From contig NZ_LT546166.1 of assembly GCF_900078685.2 (NCBI RefSeq), forward strand, positions 2,899,882 to 2,963,881: DNA of 64,000 nucleotides, given 5' to 3'. Both the position numbers and the translations under genes were made by a program. Under the pieces are notes generated by a model. The model saw nothing but the letters and a program-made list of their open reading frames with translations. It searched no databases and was not told the origin of the DNA. The DNA is from Mycolicibacter icosiumassiliensis (GTDB lineage: Bacteria > Actinomycetota > Actinomycetes > Mycobacteriales > Mycobacteriaceae). This document shows positions 47,870 to 61,524 of this stretch, piece by piece (position 1 is the stretch's first letter; every line of letters begins with the position of its first letter).

Positions 47870-48387
47870 ATGTACCAGAGCCGCATCACCGTTACCGCCG
47901 CACTCGCGGCGGCGGCGCTGGTCCTGTCAGGCTGCAACGGCCACCAGCCGGCGGAGCCGGTCGCCGAGGTTTCGGTGACGTCGACGACGGTGCCTGTCCA
48001 GGCGCCGTCGTCGGCCTTGCCGGAGCCCGAGGCGTTGACCGATGTGCTGTACCGGCTGTCGGACCCCGAGGTTCCCGGCGCGGACAAGCTGGCGCTGATC
48101 GAGGGCGCCAAACCTGCCGACGCCGCAACTATCGACAAGTTCGCCACCGCACTCAAAGACGGCGGCTATCTGCCGCGTCGGAGCGCGACCCCGGCAACGT
48201 GACCGCCGATGTCACGGTCAACACGGCCAATCCCGCCACCGGCACGTTCTCCTTCCCGATGGAATTCACCCCGAATCACGGCGACTGGCAGCTGTCGCAG
48301 GCCACCGCCAAGAGCCTGCTGGCATTCGGCAACGCCCAGGCCAGCGGTACAGCGCCGGCACCGGCCCCGGCACCACCGGCGCCCTGA
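47870..48387 (+). pseudogene. lppK-like lipoprotein gene, frameshifted
   Basis: The first part (from ATG 47870) has a signal peptide with lipobox VLSGC and the MTB12-like start ALTDVLYRLSDPEVPGADKL. The frame leaves the family after GGYLP (~48168) and stops at 48202. The other frame continues the family match from SERDPGNVTADVTVN to GDWQLSQATAKSLLAFGNA and stops at 48387. Compared with the intact neighbour, about 7 residues (some 20-22 nt) are missing at the junction, so a small deletion, not a single-base error, probably broke it. Corresponds to Rv2116. Confidence 0.78.
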
Positions 48388-48389
48388 CG

Positions 48390-48683
48390 ATGTGGATCGG
48401 CTGGCTCGAATTCGATCTGCTGCTCGGTGACGTGCACTCGCTCAAGCAGAAGCGCTCCGTGGTGCGCCCGATCGTCGCGGAACTGCGACGCAAGTTCAAT
48501 GTGGCCGCCGCCGAGACAGATTCGGCTGATTTACACCGCCGCAGTGGTATCGGAGTTTCCGCGGTGTCCGGCGATCGCGGCCATCTGGTGGACCTACTGG
48601 ATGCGGCGGAACGATTGGTGGCCGCCCGTCCCGAAATCGAGCTGCTGTCGGTACGCCGCGGGTTGAGCCGCAGCGACGACTGA
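48390..48683 (+). CDS. DUF503 protein (Rv2117-like)
   Basis: 97 residues. MWIGWLEFDLLLGDVHSLKQ then KRSVVRPIVAELRRKFNV is the DUF503 signature; the small ferredoxin-like fold is of unknown function, and relatives near ribosome genes are often called YlxP. The ATG is 2 nt after the end of the broken lppK frame. Confidence 0.9.
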   Translation: MWIGWLEFDLLLGDVHSLKQKRSVVRPIVAELRRKFNVAAAETDSADLHRRSGIGVSAVSGDRGHLVDLLDAAERLVAARPEIELLSVRRGLSRSDD

Positions 48684-48720
48684 GGCCTGGCCACGGTGCC
48701 GACGACGCAGTCCCGACCCG

Positions 48721-49620
<900 letters not shown>

Positions 49621-49622
49621 CT

Positions 49623-50435
49623 ATGAGCAAGCCGGCGTTATCCCCGTCGCGGGCGGCCGACTTCAAACAGTGCCCGCTGCTGTACCGATTCCGGGCCATT
49701 GACCGGCTCCCGGAACCAGCGTCGGCCGCGCAACTGCGCGGCTCGGTGGTCCACGGCGCACTGGAGCGGCTCTACGCGCTGCCCGCACCCCAGCGCGGTC
49801 CCGACACCGCCCGGGACCTGGTGACCCCGGCCTGGGAGCACCTGATCAGCACCGCCCCGGACTTGGGCGCCGGGCTGGACGCCGAGCAGCTGATGGCAGA
49901 GGCACGCAAGCTGCTGGCCGGTTACTACCGGTTGGAGGATCCCCGCCGATTCGACCCGCAGAGCTGTGAGCAGCGGGTCGAGGTCGAGCTGGCCGACGGC
50001 ACCCTGCTGCGCGGTTTCGTCGACCGCATCGATGTCGCCGCGACCGGAGAGCTGCGGGTGGTCGACTACAAAACCGGCCGGGCACCGTCGGCCACCGGGC
50101 GGCTGTCCGAGGCCGCCGAATCGAAGGCACTGTTCCAGATGAAGTTCTATGCGGTGGCCCTGCTGCGGTCCCGCGGCGTGATGCCCGCACGGTTGCGGCT
50201 GATCTATCTGGCCGACGGGCAACTGCTGGACTACTCCCCCGATCACGCCGAACTGCTGCGCTTCGAGAAGACTCTGATCGCGATCTGGCAGGCCATCCAA
50301 ACCGCTGGCGCCACAGGGGATTTCCGTCCACAACCGTCACGCCTGTGTGATTGGTGCGCCCACCGTGCGCGGTGTCCGGCATTCGGGGGGACCCCACCGC
50401 CCTACCCCGGCTGGCCGGCCGACACTGCGGCATGA
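49623..50435 (+). CDS. RecB-family PD-(D/E)XK exonuclease with Fe-S motif
   Basis: 270 residues from ATG 49623. The start SPSRAADFKQCPLLYRFR and the end LCDWCAHRARCPAF supply four Cys for an AddB/RecB-type 4Fe-4S staple. The nuclease core has LRGSVVHGALERLY, GFVDRIDVAA and LRVVDYKTGR (the D...(D/E)xK set). Single-strand DNA degradation or repair is likely. The promoter is close (TAGGGT 49607-49612). Matches Rv2119. The next gene overlaps its stop by 4 bp. Confidence 0.88.
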   Translation: MSKPALSPSRAADFKQCPLLYRFRAIDRLPEPASAAQLRGSVVHGALERLYALPAPQRGPDTARDLVTPAWEHLISTAPDLGAGLDAEQLMAEARKLLAGYYRLEDPRRFDPQSCEQRVEVELADGTLLRGFVDRIDVAATGELRVVDYKTGRAPSATGRLSEAAESKALFQMKFYAVALLRSRGVMPARLRLIYLADGQLLDYSPDHAELLRFEKTLIAIWQAIQTAGATGDFRPQPSRLCDWCAHRARCPAFGGTPPPYPGWPADTAA

Positions 50436-51217
50436 CCGGCAGCTATTACCGGCGCGCGGGCGGTTCCGGCGCCGGCGACGTGGTCTACGAATCCACCGAC
50501 CTGACCCGCAGCAACTGGGGCCAGCTGCAACACGGGTCTCCTCCGCTGGCGCTGCTCACCCGCGAGATCGAGGGGCTGATCGACGGATCGGGGCAGCGGA
50601 TCGCCCGGTTGAGCCTGGACATCCTCGGGGCGATACCGGTGGCACCGGTTCGGGTTTCGGCCCGGGTGCAGCGGCCGGGCCGGCGGATCGCTTTGCTGGA
50701 AGCCGAGATGTTCACCTGTGACGACGATCGGCCGGTGGCGCGGTTGAGTGCGTGGGCGCTGGCCACCGCCGACACCACCACGGTGTCCTCCGACCGGCAC
50801 GCGCCACTGATCAGCGGGCCGTCGCTACCCCCGCCGGAGTGGTTCGCCCAGGCCAGCGGTTACGCGCATTCGGTGCGCTGGCGTGTCCAGCAGGATGCAC
50901 CCGACGGCAGCGCGATCGCCTGGCTGAGTCCGCAGGTGCACCTGGTGGACGGCGAGCCGACCACGGCCCTGCAGCGGCTGGCGATGGTGGTCGACTCCGC
51001 GAATGGCGTCGGCGCCGCGCTGGACGTCAATGAGTACGTGTTCATGAATACCGACACCGTCGTGCACCTGCACCGGCTGCCGACCGGCGACGATTTCGGC
51101 CTGCGCGCCCGCGCTTCCATCGGGCCGGATGGGGTGGGCGTCACCACCGCGGAGTTGTTTGACCACGGCGGATTCGTCGGGACATCAGCGCAGGCGTTGC
51201 TGGTGCAGCGGCGCTGA
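50432..51217 (+). CDS. Acyl-CoA thioesterase-like protein (double hot-dog)
   Basis: 261 residues from ATG 50432, overlapping the RecB-like gene (ATGA). Two hot-dog-like halves: the first with GSPPLALLTREIEGLIDGSG and RLSLDILGAIPVAPVRVSAR, the second around VVDSANGVGAALDVNEYVFM and VHLHRLPTGDDFGL. This pattern fits TesB-like thioesterases acting on acyl-CoA. In M. tuberculosis I recall no gene between Rv2119 and Rv2120c, so it may be lost there or gained here. Substrate unknown. Confidence 0.8.
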   Translation: MTGSYYRRAGGSGAGDVVYESTDLTRSNWGQLQHGSPPLALLTREIEGLIDGSGQRIARLSLDILGAIPVAPVRVSARVQRPGRRIALLEAEMFTCDDDRPVARLSAWALATADTTTVSSDRHAPLISGPSLPPPEWFAQASGYAHSVRWRVQQDAPDGSAIAWLSPQVHLVDGEPTTALQRLAMVVDSANGVGAALDVNEYVFMNTDTVVHLHRLPTGDDFGLRARASIGPDGVGVTTAELFDHGGFVGTSAQALLVQRR

Positions 51218-51225
51218 CCGGTGGC

Positions 51226-51711
51226 TCAGACCACCGCGGTCAACGCGGCGATCGCCAGTCCGCCCAGCACCGCGATGCTGTCCTCCACCAGCGCGATCGG
51301 CAGGTCGTGGCCGCCGTTGGCGGCGACCAGGCGCTGTCGCATCCCGAAACCGACCAGGGTGCCGATGACCGCGCCGATGACGCCCGCACCCAGAGCCGTC
51401 CAGGTGTAGTTCCAGGCCGTGCCGAGCACCGCGCCCGCGAACCCGCCCGACACTATGCGCGCAATGAACTGCATCGGTACGGTGCGCGCCGGCGTGCTGG
51501 GCAATTGGTCGGTGATGAATTCACCGACCGCCAGCAGCGTCAAGACGGTGACGGTCACCGGATGGCTCAGCCACTCGGCCCACGTCCCGTTCAGGTTGAT
51601 CCATTGCAGGACTGCCGCCCAGGCCATCACGGCCGGCGCGGTAAACGCGCGCATTCCGGCAACGGCACCGATGAACAGCGCGAGCACCAGCACGATGAAA
51701 TGCGTCACCAC
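51226..51711 (-). CDS. DUF4126-like membrane protein (Rv2120c-like)
   Basis: 161 residues with about four hydrophobic segments (THFIVLVLALFIGAVAGMRA, VTVTVLTLLAVGEFI, a Gly-rich GGFAGAVLGTAW and a final LGGLAIAALTAVV). The conserved MRAFTAPAVMAWA motif fits DUF4126. No function is known. Convergent with the thioesterase gene. Confidence 0.82.
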   Translation of the reverse strand: MVTHFIVLVLALFIGAVAGMRAFTAPAVMAWAAVLQWINLNGTWAEWLSHPVTVTVLTLLAVGEFITDQLPSTPARTVPMQFIARIVSGGFAGAVLGTAWNYTWTALGAGVIGAVIGTLVGFGMRQRLVAANGGHDLPIALVEDSIAVLGGLAIAALTAVV

Positions 51712-51778
51712 TACCTCCCGGGCCAGTCGAGCCGACCACCGGACGCTAACACGGCGACGCCTCAGCTACCGGGACTGA

Positions 51779-52639
51779 TCAAAATCGGCAGAATCTGATG
51801 TCCGAGGCAAGGATCGCCTTGGCCCCGATCGCGGCCAACTCATCCATGATCGCGTTGACCTCGCGCCGCGGCACCAGCGCGCGCACCGCCGCCCAATCCG
51901 GGTCGGCGAGCGGCGCGATAGTCGGCGACTCCAGGCCCGGGGTGATCGCGGTGGCCTGGTCGAGCAGGGCACGCGGGCAGTCGTAATCCAGCATCAGATA
52001 CTGCTGCCCGAACACCACACCCTGCACCCGAGCGGCCAACTGGTCGCGGGCAGAGGCGGTCTGAGCACCGCGGCCGTTTGCTTCCGCACCTTCGATCAAC
52101 ACCGCTTCGGAATCGCACAGCGACTCACCGAAAGCCACCAGTCCGTGCTGGCGCAGTGTGCGCCCGGAACCCACCACGTCGGCGATCGCGTCCGCGACCC
52201 CCAGCTGGATCGAGATCTCCACCGCCCCGTCGAGCCGGATGACGGTGGCCTCGATGCCCTTACCGGCCAGGTCCTTGCGAACCAGGTTCGGATAGGCGGT
52301 GGCGATGCGCTTGCCTGCCAGGTCGGCGGCGACCCAGTCCCGCCCGGCCGGGGCGGCGTAGCGAAACCGCGAGGACCCGAAACCCAGCGCCAACCGCTCG
52401 GCGACCGGCGCCCCGGACTCGGCCGCCAGATCCCGTCCGGTGATCCCGAAGTCGAGTTCACCGGACCCGACGTAGATGGCGATGTCCTTGGGCCGCAGGA
52501 AGAAGAACTCGACCTTGTTGGCCGGATCGATGACCGTCAGGTCCTTGGCGTCGGTGCGGCTGCGGTAACCGGCCTCCGACAGCATTGCCGCGGCAGCCTC
52601 ACTGAGCGCCCCCTTGTTGGGGACGGCGACACGCAACAT
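51779..52639 (-). CDS. hisG: ATP phosphoribosyltransferase, long form
   Basis: 286 residues from ATG 52639 ([20 protein letters not shown]). First and feedback-inhibited step of histidine synthesis. The PRPP-binding loop is [18 protein letters not shown], and the C-terminal ~75 residues form the ACT-like histidine-binding domain, so it is the HisZ-independent long form. It starts 2 nt after the hisE stop. The longer frame from 52705 is not used. Confidence 0.96.
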   Translation of the reverse strand: MLRVAVPNKGALSEAAAAMLSEAGYRSRTDAKDLTVIDPANKVEFFFLRPKDIAIYVGSGELDFGITGRDLAAESGAPVAERLALGFGSSRFRYAAPAGRDWVAADLAGKRIATAYPNLVRKDLAGKGIEATVIRLDGAVEISIQLGVADAIADVVGSGRTLRQHGLVAFGESLCDSEAVLIEGAEANGRGAQTASARDQLAARVQGVVFGQQYLMLDYDCPRALLDQATAITPGLESPTIAPLADPDWAAVRALVPRREVNAIMDELAAIGAKAILASDIRFCRF

Positions 52640-52641
52640 GC

Positions 52642-52923
52642 TCACAGCTTTCCGTAGACGTCGGACAGCGTCAGCCCGCGCGAGATCATCAGCACCTGGG
52701 TCCAATACATCAGCTGGCTGATCTCCTCGGCCAGGTCTTCATCGGACTGGTGTTCGGCGGCCAGCCACACCTCGCCGGCCTCCTCCAGGATCTTCTTGCC
52801 GATCGTGTGTACACCGGCGTCCAGCGCCGCCACGGTGCCGCTGCCGGCCGGCCGGGTCGCGGCACGCTCACCGAGTTCGGCGAACAGCTCCTCGAAGGTC
52901 TTCACGAGCAGGGATTGTTTCAT
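52642..52923 (-). CDS. hisE: Phosphoribosyl-ATP pyrophosphatase
   Basis: 93 residues, all-alpha MazG-type fold; second step of histidine synthesis. [20 protein letters not shown] and [20 protein letters not shown] carry the Glu/Asp metal ligands. Upstream partner of hisG in the same transcript; other his genes lie outside the window. Confidence 0.96.
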   Translation of the reverse strand: MKQSLLVKTFEELFAELGERAATRPAGSGTVAALDAGVHTIGKKILEEAGEVWLAAEHQSDEDLAEEISQLMYWTQVLMISRGLTLSDVYGKL

Positions 52924-52976
52924 GTCCGGTCCGGGGCGGTCACGGCAGTTTCGCTCCGCGGGGGTCGGCTACTGCC

Positions 52977-53033
52977 GCGAGGGTGCACAGATGCACAGCT
53001 TTTACGTGTCGGCGTGCAAACGCGCACCCTCGC
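52977..53033. repeat. Intergenic repeat element, palindromic copy
   Basis: gcgagggtgc at 52977-52986 is repeated in reverse complement at 53024-53033, and 53012-53033 read backwards is nearly identical to the element at 1229-1250. The two arms flank ~37 nt and could fold into one stem between hisE and the HAD gene. The right arm supplies the last codons of the HAD gene (GEGARLHADT). Confidence 0.6.
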
Positions 53034-53712
53034 CGGGGAACGAAGAAGACAGTTGGACGCAGATGTCATGCAGGTCGCTCAGCCCGAGCCCGGTCAGGGA
53101 TGTCACCTGGTGGCGCCGAGCCCCGGCCGGCACCGGCACCGCGTTGGGCACGACCAGCACCGCGCAGCCGGCCGCTTCGGCCGCGGCGGCACCGGTCGGC
53201 GAGTCCTCCACGGCCAGACACCAGCGCGGATCTACGTCCAGCAGCTCGGCGGCACGCAGATAGGGATCCGGCGCCGGTTTGCCCGCGGGCACCTCATCGC
53301 CGCAGACCACGACCGCGAAATAGTGCCGGCCGATACTGCCCAGCGCCCGCTCGGCCAGCATCCGCGGAGTATTGGTCACCAAGGCTGTCGGCATCCCTGC
53401 GCCGGCCAACTCGTCGAGCAACTCCCGGGCGCCGTCGCACCAGGGCAGGCCTGCGTCGAACAGCTCACCGGTGTAGTCGTGCAGCCAACGTGCCGAGGCC
53501 GCCATGGCCGCCGGATCGAGCGGCAGGCCGAGGTCGTCGTAGACGATCCGCATGGTGTTCTCCGCACAGCCGCCGACCGTGGCCGCCCGGACTTCCGGGG
53601 TCAGCACCCCGCCGAGGCGGTCATAGAGCGCGTCCATTGCGACGTCCCACAGCTTCTCGGAATCCACCAGGGTGCCGTCCATGTCGCACAGCACCGCGCG
53701 CAAAGCGCCCAT
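53002..53712 (-). CDS. HAD-superfamily hydrolase (beta-phosphoglucomutase-like subfamily)
   Basis: 236 residues. Motif I CDMDGTLVDSE with the nucleophile Asp, motif II LVTNTP, motif III Lys in GDEVPAGKPAPDPYLRA and motif IV CLAVEDSPTG are intact; a helical cap lies at ~15-85. A phosphatase or mutase for a small sugar phosphate is likely; the substrate is unknown. It is 17 nt after metH on the same strand. The last ~10 residues come from a repeat element. In M. tuberculosis this position between hisE and metH holds PPE37. Confidence 0.9.
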   Translation of the reverse strand: MGALRAVLCDMDGTLVDSEKLWDVAMDALYDRLGGVLTPEVRAATVGGCAENTMRIVYDDLGLPLDPAAMAASARWLHDYTGELFDAGLPWCDGARELLDELAGAGMPTALVTNTPRMLAERALGSIGRHYFAVVVCGDEVPAGKPAPDPYLRAAELLDVDPRWCLAVEDSPTGAAAAEAAGCAVLVVPNAVPVPAGARRHQVTSLTGLGLSDLHDICVQLSSSFPGEGARLHADT

Positions 53713-53729
53713 TAGGGCAGCATCTCCGC

Positions 53730-57476
<3,747 letters not shown>

Positions 57477-57483
57477 GCGGGCT

Positions 57484-57500
57484 CCTTCCGTGACGGAAGG
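57484..57500 (-). promoter_or_regulatory. Hairpin enclosing the metH ribosome-binding site
   Basis: On the minus strand ccttccg pairs with cggaagg around a 3-nt loop; the right arm plus the next bases form the Shine-Dalgarno GGAAGGAG of metH. The fold would hide the site. Upstream, ggcgt (about 57556-57560) can pair with acgcc near 57500-57505, closing a ~60-nt structured leader. I do not recognise a known riboswitch class; a methionine-cycle metabolite would be the natural ligand if it is one. Confidence 0.5.
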
Positions 57501-57678
57501 CGTCCTTAACTCTGCCGAGCGTGGCGGTTACCGGCGGGACCGGCGAACCGTTGCAACGCCTCTCGACCGTGAAAAGTCTACGTGGTCGCCCGGCATCGGG
57601 ACGAATGCCCCAACGAACAAGCCGACTCAGCCGGTCGGAGTGGGGCCGTGATCATTGCGCAGGCCTTACCCTGGCCTT

Positions 57679-58545
57679 GTGACCCGACCGGAGGACCGCG
57701 CTGCCCTTCCCGAACTGCACGACACCATCGTCGTGGCTGCGTTCGAGGGCTGGAATGACGCCGGCGACGCCGCCAGCGACGCGGTGCAGCATCTGAACAA
57801 CATCTGGGAAGCCAAGTCGATCGTCGAAATCGACGACGAGGCCTACTACGACTACCAGGTGAATCGGCCGGTGATCCGCCAGGTCGACGGCGTCACCCGT
57901 GAGCTGGTCTGGCCGTCGATGCGCATTTCGCACTGCCGGCCGCCGGGCAGCGACCGCGACATCGTGCTGATGCACGGAGTCGAGCCGAACATGCGCTGGC
58001 GGTCGTTCTGCGCCCAGCTGCTGGCGATCATCGAACAACTCGACGTCGACACCGTGGTGATCCTGGGCGCGCTGCTGGCCGACACCCCGCACACCCGCCC
58101 GGTACCGGTGTCGGGGGCGGCCTACTCGGCGGAGTCGGCCACCCGCTTCGGGCTGACCGAGACCCGCTACGAGGGCCCGACCGGGATCACCGGGGTGTTC
58201 CAGGACGCCTGTGTGGCGGCTGGAATTCCCGCGGTCACCTTCTGGGCGGCGGTGCCGCACTACGTCTCACAGCCGCCCAACCCCAAGGCCACGGTCGCCC
58301 TGCTGCGGCGCGTCGAGGACGCCCTGGACATCGAGGTTCCGCTGGGCGACCTACCGGCCCAAGCCGAGGAGTGGGAGCTGGCGGTCAGCGAGATGGCCAG
58401 CGAGGACGACGAGATCGCCGACTACGTGGCCTCCTTGGAGGAACGCGGCGACGCCGAGGTCGACATGACTGAGGCGCTGAACAAGATCGACGGCGACGCG
58501 CTGGCCGCCGAGTTCGAGCGGTACCTGCGGCGCCGGCGGCGCTGA
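57679..58545 (+). CDS. PAC2-family protein (proteasome assembly chaperone fold)
   Basis: 288 residues from GTG 57679. VVAAFEGWNDAGDAASDAVQ and VVILGALLADTPHTRPVPVS, then GPTGITGVFQDACVAAGI are PAC2 family features; the C-terminal part is acidic and helical. A -10 TACCCT (57667-57672) lies 6 nt before the GTG, so the mRNA is probably leaderless. Rv2125 is the Mtb match. The fold is that of eukaryotic proteasome chaperones, but a role in bacterial proteasome assembly is unproven. Confidence 0.87.
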   Translation: MTRPEDRAALPELHDTIVVAAFEGWNDAGDAASDAVQHLNNIWEAKSIVEIDDEAYYDYQVNRPVIRQVDGVTRELVWPSMRISHCRPPGSDRDIVLMHGVEPNMRWRSFCAQLLAIIEQLDVDTVVILGALLADTPHTRPVPVSGAAYSAESATRFGLTETRYEGPTGITGVFQDACVAAGIPAVTFWAAVPHYVSQPPNPKATVALLRRVEDALDIEVPLGDLPAQAEEWELAVSEMASEDDEIADYVASLEERGDAEVDMTEALNKIDGDALAAEFERYLRRRRR

Positions 58546-58546
58546 A

Positions 58547-59425
58547 CTACTTCTCCTTCTCCCTGGCCTCGTTGTACGCACTGGTCGAGCGGCCCAGCGC
58601 GGCGACTTCGGCGTCCATCCGCGGCACGATGGTGGCGGCCCCCTTGATGAACGGACCTTCCACCGGCCGCAACGTCAGCACCGGCTTGAGCCAGCGGAAC
58701 ACCCCCACCCAGCGCGGGCAGTAGACGCGGCGGCGACGGCCCTCGATGCCCGCGACGAACGCGTCGACACATTTGTCGACCGAGGTGGTCTTGTTCAGCG
58801 GCCACGGCAGCTTGGCCAGCATCTCGCCGAACGCGCCCAGGTCGGCCTTGGTATCGCGAACCAAGGGGGTGTCGATCCAGGCCATGTGCGCCGATCCGAC
58901 CTCCACGCCCTGGTAGGCGACCTCCTGGCGCAGCGCGCTGGCGAAGTGCTCGACCCCGGCCTTGGCCACGTCGTAGGAGGCCATCCCGGCCAGCGGACTG
59001 AACGCCGCCAGCGAGGACACCACCAGCACATAGCCGCGACGCTCGATGACCGACGGCAGCGCGGCGCGGACGGTGTTGAACACCCCCATCACGTCGACGT
59101 CGATCACCCGCTTGAACGTCTCGGGGTCCACGTTCAGCACCGACCCGTAGCTGGCGATGCCGGCGTTGGCGACGACGGTGTCGATGCCGCCGAAACGCTG
59201 TGCGGCCTGGGTGACCACCGACTGCATTGCGGCCAGGTCCCGTACGTCGGCGACGGCGGTCAGCACCCGGTCACCCAGATCCTCGGCCAGCGTGTTGAGG
59301 GCGGCCTGATCCAGGTCGGTCACCACCAGCGAGGCGCCCTGGGAGTGCAGCCGGCGGGCCAGCTGCTCGCCGATACCGTGCGCGCCACCGGTGATGAACA
59401 CGACTTGGGAATGAATCGAAGACAT
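58547..59425 (-). CDS. Short-chain dehydrogenase/reductase
   Basis: 292 residues. NAD(P) motif TGGAHGIGEQLA, NAG motif (VVANAGIASYG), catalytic Ser in VVSSLAAFSP and the YxxxK pair in SYDVAKAG. The C-terminal ~60 residues (VYCPRWVGVFRWLKPVLTLR) may touch the membrane. A minus-strand -10 TAGTTT lies 6 nt before the ATG, suggesting a leaderless mRNA. Matches Rv2129c; substrate unknown. Convergent with the PAC2 gene, 1 nt apart. Confidence 0.9.
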   Translation of the reverse strand: MSSIHSQVVFITGGAHGIGEQLARRLHSQGASLVVTDLDQAALNTLAEDLGDRVLTAVADVRDLAAMQSVVTQAAQRFGGIDTVVANAGIASYGSVLNVDPETFKRVIDVDVMGVFNTVRAALPSVIERRGYVLVVSSLAAFSPLAGMASYDVAKAGVEHFASALRQEVAYQGVEVGSAHMAWIDTPLVRDTKADLGAFGEMLAKLPWPLNKTTSVDKCVDAFVAGIEGRRRRVYCPRWVGVFRWLKPVLTLRPVEGPFIKGAATIVPRMDAEVAALGRSTSAYNEAREKEK

Positions 59426-59454
59426 GCGCTCAAACTACCCCCGCCGCGGATGGC

Positions 59455-60690
59455 CTACAGCGCCACTCCCAGCAGCGCATCGACCGCCGTGGCCACCAAC
59501 TGCGGTGCGGCGGTGTCGTGTCCGCCGTACTCCAGCGCATCGGTTGCCCAGCCATCTACTGCGGCCAGTGCTTTGACGGTGTCCAGATCGTCGGCCAGGT
59601 AGCGACGCATCCGGGCGATGACGTCATCGGCAGCCGGTCCCGCCGGCAGCGTCGTGGCGGCCCGCCAGCGCTCCAGCCGCGCCTCGGCCGCCGCCAGGAT
59701 CGCGTCGTCCCAGAACCGATCGCTGCGGTAGTGCCCGGCCAGCAGACCCAGCCGGATCGCGGCCGGCTCGGTGCCCTGGGCGCGCAGCTTGGAGACCAGC
59801 ACCAGGTTGCCGCGGCTCTTGGACATCTTGTGCCCGTCCCAGCCGATCATCCCGGCGTGCACGTAGTGCCGGGCGAAACGGCGCTCCCCCGTGAGGGATT
59901 CGGCATGCGCGGCGGAGAACTCGTGGTGCGGGAAGACCAGATCGGAGCCGCCGCCCTGGATGTCGATTCCCGAGCCGATACGACTCAACGCGATCGCGGC
60001 GCACTCGACATGCCAACCCGGCCGGCCGGCCCCGAACGGCGCGGGCCAACTGGGCTCGCCGGGGCGGGCGGCACGCCACAGCAGGGCGTCGAGCGGATCG
60101 GCCTTGCCGGCCCGATCCGGATCGCCGCCGCGTTCGGCGAACAGATCCAGCATGGTGGCGCGGTCGAACCCGGATTCGTAGCCGAACTGCTCGGTGGCGT
60201 CGGCGCGGAAGTAGATGTCCGGAAATTCGCCGTCGACGATGTAGGCCGATCCGGCGGCCAACATCTTTTCGACGACCTCGACCACTTCAGCTATGGCCTC
60301 GGTGGCCGCCACGTAGTCCCGGGGCGGCAGCACCCGCAACGCGGTCATGTCGGTGCCGAACAACTCGACCTGGCTGGCCGCCAGCTCCTGCCACGGCACG
60401 CCGTCACGTTCGGCGCGCTCGAGCAGCGGGTCGTCGACGTCGGTGACGTTCTGCACGTAGTCCACCCGATGGCCGGCGTCGAGCCAGAGCCGGTGAATCA
60501 GGTCGAACACCAGATAGGTGGCGGCGTGGCCGAGGTGCGTGGCGTCATAGGGCGTGATGCCGCAGACGTACATGCTGGCCGTCGGGCCCGGTGACACCGG
60601 ACGCACCTGCCGGTCGGCGGTGTCATAGAGGCGCAGCGCCGGGCCGCGCCCGGGCAGGACCGGAACGGCCGGCGCGGACCACGATTGCAT
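59455..60690 (-). CDS. mshC: L-cysteine:1D-myo-inosityl-glucosaminide ligase
   Basis: 411 residues, cysteinyl-tRNA-synthetase-like. Adds cysteine to GlcN-Ins in mycothiol synthesis. Zinc ligand Cys43 in [14 protein letters not shown]-like [10 protein letters not shown], zinc residues in [11 protein letters not shown], and [11 protein letters not shown] as KMSKS. The ATG has a -10 TACAGT 7 nt upstream (60698-60703), fitting a leaderless mRNA. MshC and not CysS is supported by the short C-terminus and by cysQ upstream. Confidence 0.95.
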   Translation of the reverse strand: MQSWSAPAVPVLPGRGPALRLYDTADRQVRPVSPGPTASMYVCGITPYDATHLGHAATYLVFDLIHRLWLDAGHRVDYVQNVTDVDDPLLERAERDGVPWQELAASQVELFGTDMTALRVLPPRDYVAATEAIAEVVEVVEKMLAAGSAYIVDGEFPDIYFRADATEQFGYESGFDRATMLDLFAERGGDPDRAGKADPLDALLWRAARPGEPSWPAPFGAGRPGWHVECAAIALSRIGSGIDIQGGGSDLVFPHHEFSAAHAESLTGERRFARHYVHAGMIGWDGHKMSKSRGNLVLVSKLRAQGTEPAAIRLGLLAGHYRSDRFWDDAILAAAEARLERWRAATTLPAGPAADDVIARMRRYLADDLDTVKALAAVDGWATDALEYGGHDTAAPQLVATAVDALLGVAL

Positions 60691-60714
60691 GCCCTCGACT
60701 GTAAGGCCCGCCCT

Positions 60715-61500
60715 CTAAAGGACTGTCCGCCGCATCGCGTCCAACAGGATCGGCGCCACATCGGGCCGGCACATCAGCAGGTCGGGCAGGTAGGGGTCGG
60801 GGCGGTTGTAGCGCAACGGCGACCCGTCGATTCGGGAGGCGTGCAGGCCCGCCGCCAGCACGACACCGGCCGGGGCGGCCGAATCCCACTCCCACTGCCC
60901 GCCGGCATGCAGATAGGCGTCCACGTCGCCGCGCACCACGGCCATCGCCTTGGCGCCCGCCGAGCCCATCAGCACCGGCTCCACCGGCAGCACCTCGCGG
61001 ATGAGCCGGACCACCGCGGGCATCCGGGAGGCGCTGACCGCGACCCGAATGGGGTTCGGTGTCGTAATCGGCGTGGCGGGCCGGGCGACCGTGTCGGTGC
61101 GGAAGACCACGTTGCTGCGGTTGCCGTAGGCCGGCAGCGACACCGCGGCGTCGGTGATGGCACCAAAACCGTCGGCGCCGCCGCGCTGCCACAGCGCGAT
61201 ATGCACCGCCCAGTCGTCGCGTCCCGGTGTGGTGAATTCGCGGGTGCCGTCGAGCGGGTCGACGATCCAGACCCGGTCGGCCCGCAGCCTGGCCAGGTTG
61301 TCCGGCGATTCCTCACTGAGCACCGCGTCTGAGGGGCGCGCGTCACGCAGCATGCGGATGATCAGCTGGTTCGCCCGGCCGTCGCCGGTGTCGCCGAGAT
61401 GCCACGGTTGGGCGAAGCCGACCTCGTCACGCACCGCCAGCAAGAGCTTTCCGGCCTCGACCGCCAGTTCGGCGGCCAGCGCCGCGTCGGTCAGCGTCAC
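60715..61500 (-). CDS. cysQ: 3'-phosphoadenosine 5'-phosphate phosphatase CysQ
   Basis: 261 residues, lithium-sensitive FIG/IMP superfamily. Metal-binding motifs [20 protein letters not shown] and [16 protein letters not shown] are complete. Turns PAP into AMP, and can also act on inositol-1-phosphate and fructose-1,6-bisphosphate in relatives. It removes a by-product of sulphate assimilation, which fits its place next to mycothiol gene mshC. Start is GTG 61500. Matches Rv2131c. Confidence 0.92.
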   Translation of the reverse strand: MTLTDAALAAELAVEAGKLLLAVRDEVGFAQPWHLGDTGDGRANQLIIRMLRDARPSDAVLSEESPDNLARLRADRVWIVDPLDGTREFTTPGRDDWAVHIALWQRGGADGFGAITDAAVSLPAYGNRSNVVFRTDTVARPATPITTPNPIRVAVSASRMPAVVRLIREVLPVEPVLMGSAGAKAMAVVRGDVDAYLHAGGQWEWDSAAPAGVVLAAGLHASRIDGSPLRYNRPDPYLPDLLMCRPDVAPILLDAMRRTVL

Positions 61501-61524
61501 GTTTGGCAGTATCCCCGACGCGGA

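Noticed and set aside
57477..57656. Cobalamin riboswitch before metH
   Set aside because: No B12-box-like segment; metH needs B12 and would not be expected to be shut off by it.
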